Source of the DNA: Verrucomicrobiota bacterium
GTDB taxonomy: Bacteria > Verrucomicrobiota > Verrucomicrobiia > Limisphaerales > JAEYXS01
Reading direction: 5' to 3'
Length of the DNA stretch: 36,053 bases
NCBI GenBank assembly: GCA_030834415.1
Contig: JAURFH010000016.1
Location: 1 to 36,053 of the forward strand
Translations under genes and position numbers: made by a program
Shown: positions 7,845-15,731 of the stretch, piece after piece
How positions within the stretch are numbered: the first letter of the stretch is position 1
How the letters are laid out: each line of letters opens with the position of its first letter
The notes under the pieces: model-generated
What the model was told of the DNA's origin: nothing
Database searches by the model: none
The model's input: only the letters and a program-made list of their open reading frames with translations

Positions 7845-10304
7845 ATGAAAGAAGACATCCTCAAACGTGCCATGTTTGCCATGCCCTTGTCAAAAGAGGC
7901 AAAGAACTCCGGCATTCTGGCCGGGTTCGACTTGGACGAAATGGACGAAATGGAAGAGATGCCTGAGCCCTCAGAAGAGATGCCTCAGATGTCGCGCACT
8001 CCCCAGAATCCTGAGATTCTGATGAACAACTTGCGCGGGGACATGCGCTCGGTGGACGCTCGGTACATGGAGCTTGCTCAGTTGGTGGGCGAAGAAGCTG
8101 CCATGGAGACCCCTCCCGAAGTGCTGGCGATGCTGCAATCGCAACTTGCTCAGCAGGGCGCGGGCATCGGTGCGTTGCCCCAGGCCCAAGGCATGATGCC
8201 GCCGGGGATGCCTCCACAGCCGCAGGGCGGAATGCCTCCGGGCATGGAGGGCATGATGCCCCCTTTTCCGCAGGGCGGGGCTGAGCAGGCTCCGCCTACC
8301 CCAGATGGCATGCCTCCGATGCAGGCAGCGGCCGGTGCGTTTGTCACCCCGCTTACCCGCATGGCGCAGATGGCTGCGGACAAAATCAGCCCTTTAGCAA
8401 CCCAGGCCAACGTCCTTGGCGGCCAACTGATGAGCCGGGGCCTGCCCCAGCAGTTCCCCGCTATCTTTGAGAACGTACGGGGTCCTGGCGGCCGGTATAC
8501 GGCTGAGCAAATCCTGAAGTACCCGACGCTGACCGAGCACCTGAGCAAGTTTGCGGGGCCCACTATCAGCGGCATTGCACAGCGGCTGGGTATGCAAGCG
8601 GCTCCGGCCGCTACTGCCGCCGGAGTTCTTGTTGCCGGATCGGGCATGTACAAGGGCGTTGCCGGGGATGGCAGTGGCATTACCCCGGAGCGCGCGGCGC
8701 TGCTCCAGCAGTTTGAGGATGCGTACTACAAGCGCATGGATCGCTCGATTCCGTTGCCCACTGCCATCCAGAGCATGTCTGATGATCAGTTGAAGGCGGA
8801 AGTCGCCAAGCTGACGGGCCAGCAAGGCAACTATGCGCCAGCGGCCGACCGTCCGCCCGTCAGTGCAGCGGCCATGGCGCAGGGCCGAGCGCCGATGCCC
8901 GGAATCCCGGAGAGCGTTCGACGGATTGAACGTACTGGTGGGCCAGCGGCCGGGGAAGTAGAGGCATACCAAGCTTCTAGAACGTCCGCTCCGGCTCCGG
9001 CTCCGGCCCCCGCTGCTGCTCCGGCAGCAGCGGCCGACCCGTTGGGTGAATTCATTCAGAAGAACCTTGTCAAGACGCCTGACGTTGCGGAGGACTCTAA
9101 GTCCCGTACCGAGCGGGTCAAGGCGCTTCAGAGAGAATATGCGCCGCTGTACAGGGAACTCCTGGGCGACACGCAAGACGACATGTACCGCAACGCCATG
9201 CTGATGATTGCAGATGCGGGCCTTCGTTACGCTTCTGCTCCTGCTCGTTCAGGGTCCACGCCGATCTCCCTTTTGGCAGAGTCTGCGCAGGGCCTGCCCC
9301 AGGGCTTCATGGCGCTCATGGCACAGGCCAAGGATCGCCAGATCAAGGTTGATACCGCTGTGCTGTCTCAAGCCATCAACGATGTGCAAGAGCAGGACAA
9401 GATTGCCCAGCAGATGAAGATGGAGATGCTCAAGGGCGACTACCGCCTCTTGCTGGAGCAGCTCAAAAACAGCGGTGGCGGGGTCTTGGAGGATGGCGGC
9501 GCGGGCCTTATCGTTTCCAAGGGCCCAAAGGGGTCGTTCCTGGGCGTGTCCATCGATCCCAAGAACCCAACCGTGCAGTCTGCGCTCGCCAGCCGTTGGA
9601 CGCTGCGTAACACGGACAATCCGTTTGTGGTCAATCGTGGCGAGGCCCCGACCTCCGTGGAAACGGATAAGGCAGAGCGCGTCAAGCTGACCAACAGCCT
9701 GCGCTCCCTGGACAACAGCCTGTCTACGCTGGACAACCTCAAGGGCGTCTATACACAGGCCTATGGCCCCGGTGCGTGGTTCTCGGACAAGGTCAACAAC
9801 ATTCTGGTTCCTGTTGTGCCCGCTGCTGTTGTGCGTCCGGACGTCAACCTTGTCGATGCCTCCACCCGCATCAGCTCTGGCATGAACTCGATTATGAAGA
9901 GCATTGCTTCGGCCAACGATGGTGGCCGGGTGGCGGTGCAGGAGCAGGAGTGGGTCCGCGAAACTGCAAAGGGCATTACTGATCCAACCAAGTTTTTCGC
10001 TGACAAGGAACTGGTGGCCAAGCAGATGAACAGCATGGAAACGATGCTGCGTAACGCTCGCCAGCAGGTGCTCACGCAGTTGGGGTACGAGAAGAACGAC
10101 TACACCATGTCCACCCCCAACACCGGCACCCAAAGCGATCCGTTTGTGATCCCCACTGATCCGAACGAGCAAAAGCGCATGTTCAACTTCCTTGGTAGTA
10201 CGATTGGCAAGCTCCAAGACCCACGGGCCACGGTCTACATCCGGATGCCTAACGGTGCGATTCAAAGCTTCAACCCGACCCAACTGCAAGGGCTGCTGAA
10301 ATAA
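7845..10304 (+). CDS. large internal virion protein (putative)
   Basis: An 819-residue protein. Residues 30-48 are acidic and Met-rich (DEMDEMEEMPEPSEEM). Residues 51-97 contain the recurrent phage block PQNPEILMNNLRGDMRSVDARY and TPPEVLAMLQ. Residues 105-150 are Met/Pro/Gly-rich low complexity. Residues about 345-400 have an Ala/Pro linker. The remainder (about 410-819) is helical and mostly soluble. The stop overlaps the next start (TAATG at 10302-10306). Such long, low-complexity, helical proteins in this position are typical of podovirus internal core/ejection proteins, but I recognise no enzymatic domain such as a transglycosylase. Confidence 0.58.
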   Translation: MKEDILKRAMFAMPLSKEAKNSGILAGFDLDEMDEMEEMPEPSEEMPQMSRTPQNPEILMNNLRGDMRSVDARYMELAQLVGEEAAMETPPEVLAMLQSQLAQQGAGIGALPQAQGMMPPGMPPQPQGGMPPGMEGMMPPFPQGGAEQAPPTPDGMPPMQAAAGAFVTPLTRMAQMAADKISPLATQANVLGGQLMSRGLPQQFPAIFENVRGPGGRYTAEQILKYPTLTEHLSKFAGPTISGIAQRLGMQAAPAATAAGVLVAGSGMYKGVAGDGSGITPERAALLQQFEDAYYKRMDRSIPLPTAIQSMSDDQLKAEVAKLTGQQGNYAPAADRPPVSAAAMAQGRAPMPGIPESVRRIERTGGPAAGEVEAYQASRTSAPAPAPAPAAAPAAAADPLGEFIQKNLVKTPDVAEDSKSRTERVKALQREYAPLYRELLGDTQDDMYRNAMLMIADAGLRYASAPARSGSTPISLLAESAQGLPQGFMALMAQAKDRQIKVDTAVLSQAINDVQEQDKIAQQMKMEMLKGDYRLLLEQLKNSGGGVLEDGGAGLIVSKGPKGSFLGVSIDPKNPTVQSALASRWTLRNTDNPFVVNRGEAPTSVETDKAERVKLTNSLRSLDNSLSTLDNLKGVYTQAYGPGAWFSDKVNNILVPVVPAAVVRPDVNLVDASTRISSGMNSIMKSIASANDGGRVAVQEQEWVRETAKGITDPTKFFADKELVAKQMNSMETMLRNARQQVLTQLGYEKNDYTMSTPNTGTQSDPFVIPTDPNEQKRMFNFLGSTIGKLQDPRATVYIRMPNGAIQSFNPTQLQGLLK

Positions 10305-13300
10305 TGGCCACGATCCTCAACTCTCAAGGTCAGCTTGTTGACTTCACCACGGGTGAGATCACGGGCCGGGCGGAAGGTGCGCCGGTTACGGCGGACCCTC
10401 GCAAAGGGGGCCCAGGCGCTCCGGAGCAGATGACTGAGGGTGGGGATAAGGTCAAGGGGCTGGTCGATAACTTCTCCTGGGGCTTCAACTCGGCGCTCTT
10501 TTCCTTGCCCGATGCTGCTCAGCGCGTCATTGGGCGCGGGCTGGGGCTGGACGACAAGCAGGTCTTTCAGTTCACCAAGTTTTTCAATCGTGGGCAGGTT
10601 GCGCCGCGAAACTCCGGTGAGCGCTACTCTCGCGCTATTGGCGAAGGCGTGGGCAGTGCGCTGCCGTTTACCGGCATCCTGGCGTATTCAGCGGCCACCC
10701 GCCCGTTGGTAACGGCTACTCCGGCGGCTACAACCTTGTTTCGCGGCATTGCAGACGACACCATCAAGATGGTCCAGAAGGCTCCCCGGACGGCGGCTGC
10801 TATCGACGTGGCCTTCGGTGCCGGCTGGGAAGGGTTGCGCCAAGCGGTGGAGGAGAACGTCTCTGACGACAACCCTGCCAAAGGCCTGTACAAAGAGTTG
10901 CTGCCTACTGCTGCTTTTGTTGGGCTGCCCCTGGCTGCCGGCTCAATTGTCAAAAACGCTCCTAGCGTCCGTGCTTTCAACTGGGCCAAGGGCAAGGCCC
11001 AGAGCGCCGCTGGCACCGGTACTCCGCTAAGCGATATTGAAAAGGAAGCGCTGGCCACAGTACCTGCGGGCTTCAAGCTCCCCTTCATCAACATCATCCC
11101 CAAGGTCCTGATCAAGAATGCTGAGCGCAAGCTAAGTCAAGTCTTCGGTCCAATCGCCGAGAGCCGGGAAGCGCAAGATGCGCTCAAGGCGCTGGAGACG
11201 GCGCTGGCCGACCCTCGGTTTGCAGAAGCCGGCTTTGTGTTTGATGCGGCCGAGAAGACGATGTACGCCCCGCTGGTGCGGGAGAAGCAACTTCTGTTGG
11301 AAAAGCTCGGGCCCAAAGAACTCGAAGCGACCAAGCTACGCATCAACCAGAACCAGGAAGCGCTCACCAAACTGTTTGGCGACCTTGCTCCAGAGGCTCG
11401 CAAGCCCGTGTTGGATGCGTTCCAGGCGGCGCAAGCTGATCGCCAATCTTTCTTTGAGAACCTAGTGCGTGCTCAGAAGGACATGACGGATGCGGAGATT
11501 GCTGCGGTGTCCGAGCGCCTCGGACCACAGAACATCGACAGGCTCAACGATGAGCTACGCGGCATCCTAATGAGCAGCATGGAGATGGACAACGACATGC
11601 GCCAGAAGGTCCTTTCGCGCATGGGCCTCAAGCAGGCCATTGCTCCGGACGGCACCCCACTGCCTACACGCGACCAAGGCAAATCGCTCTTTGACGCGCG
11701 GGACATGGAAACTGCGGTCATGCAATTGCTTCAAAAGTACCGCCCTGAGCGGCCTTCATTGCGCGTGTCCATGCCGGAGCCAATCCGCCTGTTGGATCGG
11801 TTTGTCCAGTCGCAGTTGTTGCAGCGCGATAAGATTCAGCGCCAAGCTTTGACCTCCCTGGTCGATGACATCCTATCCCAGCAAATGGGTGCGGTGGGCA
11901 AGGAAATTGACCCCGAAGTGTACAAAGCTATCCGCGACTCGGTGATGACGCTGGTCAAGGGGGAGAAGGTCAAGACCGGGCGCCGCACTCCGGGGCTCGC
12001 GGAACTCGCTCCCAAGCCCGATGCCCAAGGCAATATCGCGGTGCCGGGCGTTATCCCCGGGCGCAAGATCATCGTCAATCCGGAGCAGCTCCGTGCTGAT
12101 GCGGAGCGCATTGCCGCTGACAGCACCAAGATTGACTTGAACATGCCGGAGGCGCTGGACTACCTCACAGCAGCGCAGCGGTTCCGCAACGATTCGATTA
12201 GCCAATACAACGCGGCGATGACCCGGGGCCGTACCCGCCAGACGGATGCGCAGCGCCTTCTGGATACGGGCGATGCGGTGTTCAGGGACATCGAAGGCCT
12301 TGTCCTGAACCACGCGCCACGGCTCAAGGGCGAGTACGACGCGATGAAGATCGTCTTGGACGACTACAAGGCGATCTACGACAGGACTGTCCCTCTGCTG
12401 CTGACGCAGTCCAAGAAGGGCGGCCGGGAATGGTTGCTGCCCAACGAAGACCTGATGCGCACGGCCTTCCGGACGGCGGGGGGCGTCAAAGACATCTCTG
12501 CCATCCTGGGCCCTGATCCGCAGTCCCAAAAGCTCCTGCTCAACGGCACGATCGATTGGCTGCGCACCAAAGGCGTAGTCAACAAGGATGGACTGGTTGA
12601 CCCCAAGACGATCCGCTCTGTTCTGAACAAGAACCGCAACATCGTCGAAGCGCTGCCAAAGGATATCCAAGCCAAGCTGGCCGATGAGGTCAAGCTGGCT
12701 GACGACTTCCTGGCCCGCACGGCAGAGATTGATAACCGGGTTACGCTGGCCAAGGATAACGAACTGGACCGCCTGCTGGCCAAAGCAGTGCGCCCGGGCG
12801 GTGATCCACGGATCATTCTTATCGATGCTCTGCGCGACCCGGCGACGATGACCAAGCTGGTCGGGACGATGAACAAGGACCCCGACATGCTCGCGGCCCT
12901 GCGCCGCTCTGTCTATGACGTGGCTACCGAAGGCGCCCAAGGCGGCGGGGCCCTGAAGACCTTCCTGGACAACAACGAGAAGTCGCTGAAGGTCTTGTTC
13001 AACGGCACCACTCATCTTCAGGACCTTAAGACCTTGGCGGACATGCAGCGTCGGGTCAATGCATTTGCCAACATCACAGGCCAAATTCCGGCTTTTGAGT
13101 CGTTGGACGAGGGCTTCAAACGTGTGTTCGGCTCTGGTATTCAATACATTACCACCAGCATTAAGAGCACTGGCATGCATTTCCAGTCCCCCGATACCAT
13201 GGCTCTGGGGCTGCTGTTGCGCATGACTGGAAACCTGGAAAACCAACTCTACCGGCGTATCTTTACCCGCGCCTTGGAGAGCGAAGAGTTTGCCCGCAGC

Positions 13301-13699
13301 ATCACGCACGTGGGCACCCCCGCTGAAGGCCAGCGGGTTATCAAGCAATTGGAGCAGATTGGCGTTCCCGTGCGCAAAGTCATACTGCCCGCGATTCGCA
13401 GCACTGCTCAGGCGCTGGGCGATGCCACCGCCACGGGCCAAGAAGACAAAATTGCTGGGATGGAAGGTCTGCCTGTTGTTCCACGTGAAACAGCACGGCA
13501 GATGCTCAACCGCGTCATCCCGGCAGGCCCCCCGACCCGTGGGACGGAATTCAATTTCCGCTTGCCGACCAAGCCGCAGGCCTCCCCTGGTGCGAACAGG
13601 CAAATTCCGCTCATGTACCCAGCCATGTTCCCCAACGACCCGATCAGCGGTTTGCTTCAGCAACGGGCGGCGGCCATCAGTGGTCAGCCTCAGCAATAA
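10304..13699 (+). CDS. largest internal virion protein (putative)
   Basis: At 1131 residues this is the largest gene in the window. It starts at the ATG overlapping the previous stop (TAATG), so translation is coupled. The N-terminal 100 residues are soluble; residues about 125-225 contain three moderately hydrophobic stretches (ILAYSAATRPLV; AAAIDVAFGAGWEGL; LLPTAAFVGLPLAAGSIV). From about 230 onward the protein is a long run of amphipathic helices, and the final 60 residues are Pro-rich. No peptidase or lytic transglycosylase signature is visible. Size, helical content and last position among the large virion genes suggest a protein ejected with the DNA, analogous in position to T7 gp16, but this is inference. 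Confidence 0.55.
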   Translation: MATILNSQGQLVDFTTGEITGRAEGAPVTADPRKGGPGAPEQMTEGGDKVKGLVDNFSWGFNSALFSLPDAAQRVIGRGLGLDDKQVFQFTKFFNRGQVAPRNSGERYSRAIGEGVGSALPFTGILAYSAATRPLVTATPAATTLFRGIADDTIKMVQKAPRTAAAIDVAFGAGWEGLRQAVEENVSDDNPAKGLYKELLPTAAFVGLPLAAGSIVKNAPSVRAFNWAKGKAQSAAGTGTPLSDIEKEALATVPAGFKLPFINIIPKVLIKNAERKLSQVFGPIAESREAQDALKALETALADPRFAEAGFVFDAAEKTMYAPLVREKQLLLEKLGPKELEATKLRINQNQEALTKLFGDLAPEARKPVLDAFQAAQADRQSFFENLVRAQKDMTDAEIAAVSERLGPQNIDRLNDELRGILMSSMEMDNDMRQKVLSRMGLKQAIAPDGTPLPTRDQGKSLFDARDMETAVMQLLQKYRPERPSLRVSMPEPIRLLDRFVQSQLLQRDKIQRQALTSLVDDILSQQMGAVGKEIDPEVYKAIRDSVMTLVKGEKVKTGRRTPGLAELAPKPDAQGNIAVPGVIPGRKIIVNPEQLRADAERIAADSTKIDLNMPEALDYLTAAQRFRNDSISQYNAAMTRGRTRQTDAQRLLDTGDAVFRDIEGLVLNHAPRLKGEYDAMKIVLDDYKAIYDRTVPLLLTQSKKGGREWLLPNEDLMRTAFRTAGGVKDISAILGPDPQSQKLLLNGTIDWLRTKGVVNKDGLVDPKTIRSVLNKNRNIVEALPKDIQAKLADEVKLADDFLARTAEIDNRVTLAKDNELDRLLAKAVRPGGDPRIILIDALRDPATMTKLVGTMNKDPDMLAALRRSVYDVATEGAQGGGALKTFLDNNEKSLKVLFNGTTHLQDLKTLADMQRRVNAFANITGQIPAFESLDEGFKRVFGSGIQYITTSIKSTGMHFQSPDTMALGLLLRMTGNLENQLYRRIFTRALESEEFARSITHVGTPAEGQRVIKQLEQIGVPVRKVILPAIRSTAQALGDATATGQEDKIAGMEGLPVVPRETARQMLNRVIPAGPPTRGTEFNFRLPTKPQASPGANRQIPLMYPAMFPNDPISGLLQQRAAAISGQPQQ

Positions 13700-13711
13700 A
13701 CGGAGAAAAAC

Positions 13712-14083
13712 ATGGAGATGATCGGACGGTTGGTCGGTACGATGTTCCTGGCCCGGGAGTACGCTCACCGGGCCCATTTGCGCGTGACGGGTGCGGGCAG
13801 CTTTGCCAAGCATTCAGCGCTGGGCGAGTTCTACACGGCCATCATCGAAAACGCCGACAGCATCACGGAGGCCTATCAGGGCCGGCACGACATCATCGAG
13901 ATTCCGTACCTGCCAATGATCGATGAGGAGGACCCGGTCAAGGCGCTGGAGAGTTTTCTCGACGATATCGAGAAGCTGCGCTACGACGCCGTGGACAAGA
14001 AGGACTCGGCAATCCAGAATCTGATCGACGAGGCCGTCGGCACGTTCTTGTCTGCTTTGTACAAACTCCGCAAATTGAGGTAA
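13712..14083 (+). CDS. Dps/ferritin-like small helical protein
   Basis: A 123-residue all-helical protein. Residues 19-53 read like the core of a Dps (DNA-binding ferritin-like) protein: AHRAHLRVTG, then FAKHSALGEFY, then ENADSITEAYQG. His22, His34, Asp49 and Glu53 have exactly the spacing of the Listeria Dps ferroxidase ligands His31, His43, Asp58 and Glu62; the fifth ligand position (Asp47) is Gly38 here. It is shorter than a normal Dps (about 150-170 residues). Related phage proteins are usually listed as unknown. It sits between the largest virion gene and a repeat protein, with a good ribosome site (CGGAGAAAAAC). Fold assignment moderate; iron or DNA binding untested. Confidence 0.62.
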   Translation: MEMIGRLVGTMFLAREYAHRAHLRVTGAGSFAKHSALGEFYTAIIENADSITEAYQGRHDIIEIPYLPMIDEEDPVKALESFLDDIEKLRYDAVDKKDSAIQNLIDEAVGTFLSALYKLRKLR

Positions 14084-14086
14084 CCC

Positions 14087-14788
14087 ATGCCTTTCTTTAA
14101 TCTATTCAGCCGTCCGCAAGCGCCGATGCAGGCTACGCCCGTCCCTGTTATGCAGCCCTCATTTGGCGCATCTCCTGATGTAATGATGAGACTTCAACAG
14201 GGGGCGGCTGCACAAGATATGGCAACACAAGGGGGGATCGGTTCTTTGTCTTCGCCTATGTTGCAAAGCATGCCTCAAATGGCGCCCCAATCCACAAATC
14301 CATACATGCAGTTGCTGTCTTCGCAGCAACTGCAACAATTTGCCGCTCCTGCTCCCCCGGGTATGCTAGGCCCAGCAATGCCAAGTACCCCATCGATGTC
14401 AATCCCATCCATGCAGCAATTTGCCGCTCCTGCTCTCCCGGGTACGCTAGGCCCAGCAATGCCGAGTACCCCATCGGTAGGAATTCAACCGGTATCCCCG
14501 CAGGGGCAATTACAGCAACAGCAATTTGCCCCTCCCGCTCCTCCGGGTACGCTAGGCCCTGCGATGCCCAATACTCCTTCAATGGGTCCTTCAACTCCTC
14601 AAGGGTTTGGCCCGTCTAACAAATCTTTTAACTATCAATCCATCGGCTTGCAAATGCCCTCGTCATACCAGGGCCCCAAACTGCCCTCATATTCTTCCAC
14701 CCCTGCGCCCAGTATTGGCCCCTCTGGCGCGCAGGGCGGCGCGCAAGGCGCTCCGCAAAGTGGCGGCCAAGGTGGCAGTCTTTTTTAA
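14087..14788 (+). CDS. Pro/Gln/Ala-rich repeat protein
   Basis: A 233-residue low-complexity protein built from Met, Pro, Gln, Ser, Gly and Ala, with no hydrophobic segment and no recognised domain. Three imperfect copies of a unit of about 22 residues occur at residues 83-104, 110-131 and 145-166, each containing QQFAxPAxPGxLGPAMPxTPS. The C-terminus is Gly/Gln-rich. Such proteins in late phage operons are often extended linkers or virion accessory proteins. The start ATG lies 3 bases after the preceding stop. It could contribute to the virion, but nothing in the sequence shows this directly. Confidence 0.6.
   Translation: MPFFNLFSRPQAPMQATPVPVMQPSFGASPDVMMRLQQGAAAQDMATQGGIGSLSSPMLQSMPQMAPQSTNPYMQLLSSQQLQQFAAPAPPGMLGPAMPSTPSMSIPSMQQFAAPALPGTLGPAMPSTPSVGIQPVSPQGQLQQQQFAPPAPPGTLGPAMPNTPSMGPSTPQGFGPSNKSFNYQSIGLQMPSSYQGPKLPSYSSTPAPSIGPSGAQGGAQGAPQSGGQGGSLF
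14333..14584 (+). repeat. three imperfect copies of a 66-bp coding repeat
   Basis: Copies at about 14333-14398, 14414-14479 and 14519-14584 encode the QQFAxPAxPGxLGPAMP unit. The DNA is also conserved (CTGCTCxCCCGGGTAxGCTAGGCCC in copies 1 and 2), which suggests fairly recent tandem duplication. Slippage or recombination here would change the number of units without breaking the frame. Confidence 0.85.
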
Positions 14789-14797
14789 TTGGAGAAC

Positions 14798-14959
14798 ATG
14801 ATGAAAAAACCCGTGTGGGACAAACCACGGCCCAAGGGCCTTGGACCGTCCAAGAAGCTTAGCCCTGCCAAGAAAACGGCTGCCAAAGCAGCCGCAAAGA
14901 AGGCAGGTCGCCCTTACCCGAACATGGTGGATAACATCCGCGCGGCTAAGGCCAAGTAA
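14798..14959 (+). CDS. small lysine-rich basic protein (53 aa)
   Basis: A 53-residue protein starting MMKKPVWDKP and ending GRPYPNMVDNIRAAKAK. The middle is a Lys/Ala repeat (AKKTAAKAAAKKAG) like the tails of histone H1 or bacterial histone-like proteins, and the protein is strongly basic with almost no acidic residues. The GRPYPNxVDN ending recurs in small late proteins of aquatic phages. A good ribosome site (TTGGAGAAC) precedes ATG 14798; ATG 14801 is an alternative. It is the last gene before the late terminator. A DNA-condensing or minor virion role is possible but is inference from composition. Confidence 0.72.
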   Translation: MMKKPVWDKPRPKGLGPSKKLSPAKKTAAKAAAKKAGRPYPNMVDNIRAAKAK

Positions 14960-14978
14960 CGGTTGCAGTTGCCATCAC

Positions 14979-15731
14979 TTAGCCCGGAGAGTCTCCCTCC
15001 TTGATGGCACTTGAGTCAGGGGTTGCCATCGGCCCCTGACTCTTTTTTTGGAACGCCTCAACGCGGCGCCACCACTTGTCCTTGTAGCCGTCGAACTCCC
15101 GGCCGGCGGTGATGAACTCCTGCGGTTCTCCGGCCCGGGACATCATCATGATCACGCCCAAATCTATCTTGGTCCCGTGGACCTTGTCGTGCGCTTCTGC
15201 GTACGCCGCAAGCTGGACGAAGTAGTCTTCAATCCACTCGCGCTTTTTGGGTTTGTTGGTCTGCTTGAAGTCCATGATGCAGGGCTTGCCCTTGTACACG
15301 CCAATGCAGTCGGATGTTCCCGCATACACGTTGGGCACATACAGGGGAATCTCCGTCCCCCAGACCTCATCAACATGCGGGAAGAAATGCTCGATGAGCT
15401 GGTGACCCATCCGGTAGCCTTGGACCTGCTGCCATGTGCGCGGCGTGTCCAGTGGTCGGTTCAGGAGCAGGCGCTCGATGACGTTGTGCATGTGGGTGCC
15501 GACGGTGGCTGCTTCTGTGCGAACGCGATCGGCTTCTGCCTTGCCCACACGATCCTCCCAGCCCTTTAGGTCGCTCTTGTCTTTGGTCTGATCAAGAATC
15601 GTGGTGACACTGGGCACCGGGATGCTGTCCATGTCGATTTGATATACACGTCCCGTGGACCTGTCTAGCCTTTCGATTTTTTTGTACATGTAGCGCTTGC
15701 GCATGTTGATGAGCTGCATTACTTGATCCAT
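14979..15731 (-). CDS. PD-(D/E)XK exonuclease, Cas4/RecB-like
   Basis: A 250-residue nuclease of the Cas4/RecB/MGME1-like group, probably a single-strand exonuclease used in replication or recombination. Seen in sequence: GTHMHNVIE at 78-86, a Glu at 127, Asp141 in AGTSDCIG, the catalytic DFK at 154-156 and the family-typical QLAAYA at 173-178. No CxxC iron-sulphur cysteines are evident, so it is closer to the RecB/MGME1 side. The helicase stop TAA overlaps an ATG at 15719 (TAATG), which is an alternative start giving a protein four residues shorter; ATG 15731 is the longer form. The last 15 or so residues are encoded across the opposite-strand terminator and are probably dispensable. Confidence 0.85.
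   Translation of the reverse strand: MDQVMQLINMRKRYMYKKIERLDRSTGRVYQIDMDSIPVPSVTTILDQTKDKSDLKGWEDRVGKAEADRVRTEAATVGTHMHNVIERLLLNRPLDTPRTWQQVQGYRMGHQLIEHFFPHVDEVWGTEIPLYVPNVYAGTSDCIGVYKGKPCIMDFKQTNKPKKREWIEDYFVQLAAYAEAHDKVHGTKIDLGVIMMMSRAGEPQEFITAGREFDGYKDKWWRRVEAFQKKSQGPMATPDSSAIKEGDSPG
15013..15049 (+). terminator. strong intrinsic terminator of the rightward late block
   Basis: A perfect 10-bp stem, GAGTCAGGGG (15013-15022) and CCCCTGACTC (15033-15042), closes a 10-base loop and is followed by seven T (15043-15049) on the + strand. It would stop transcription coming from the virion genes. It lies inside the 3' end of the convergent exonuclease gene, encoding part of that protein's C-terminal tail. 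Confidence 0.92.
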
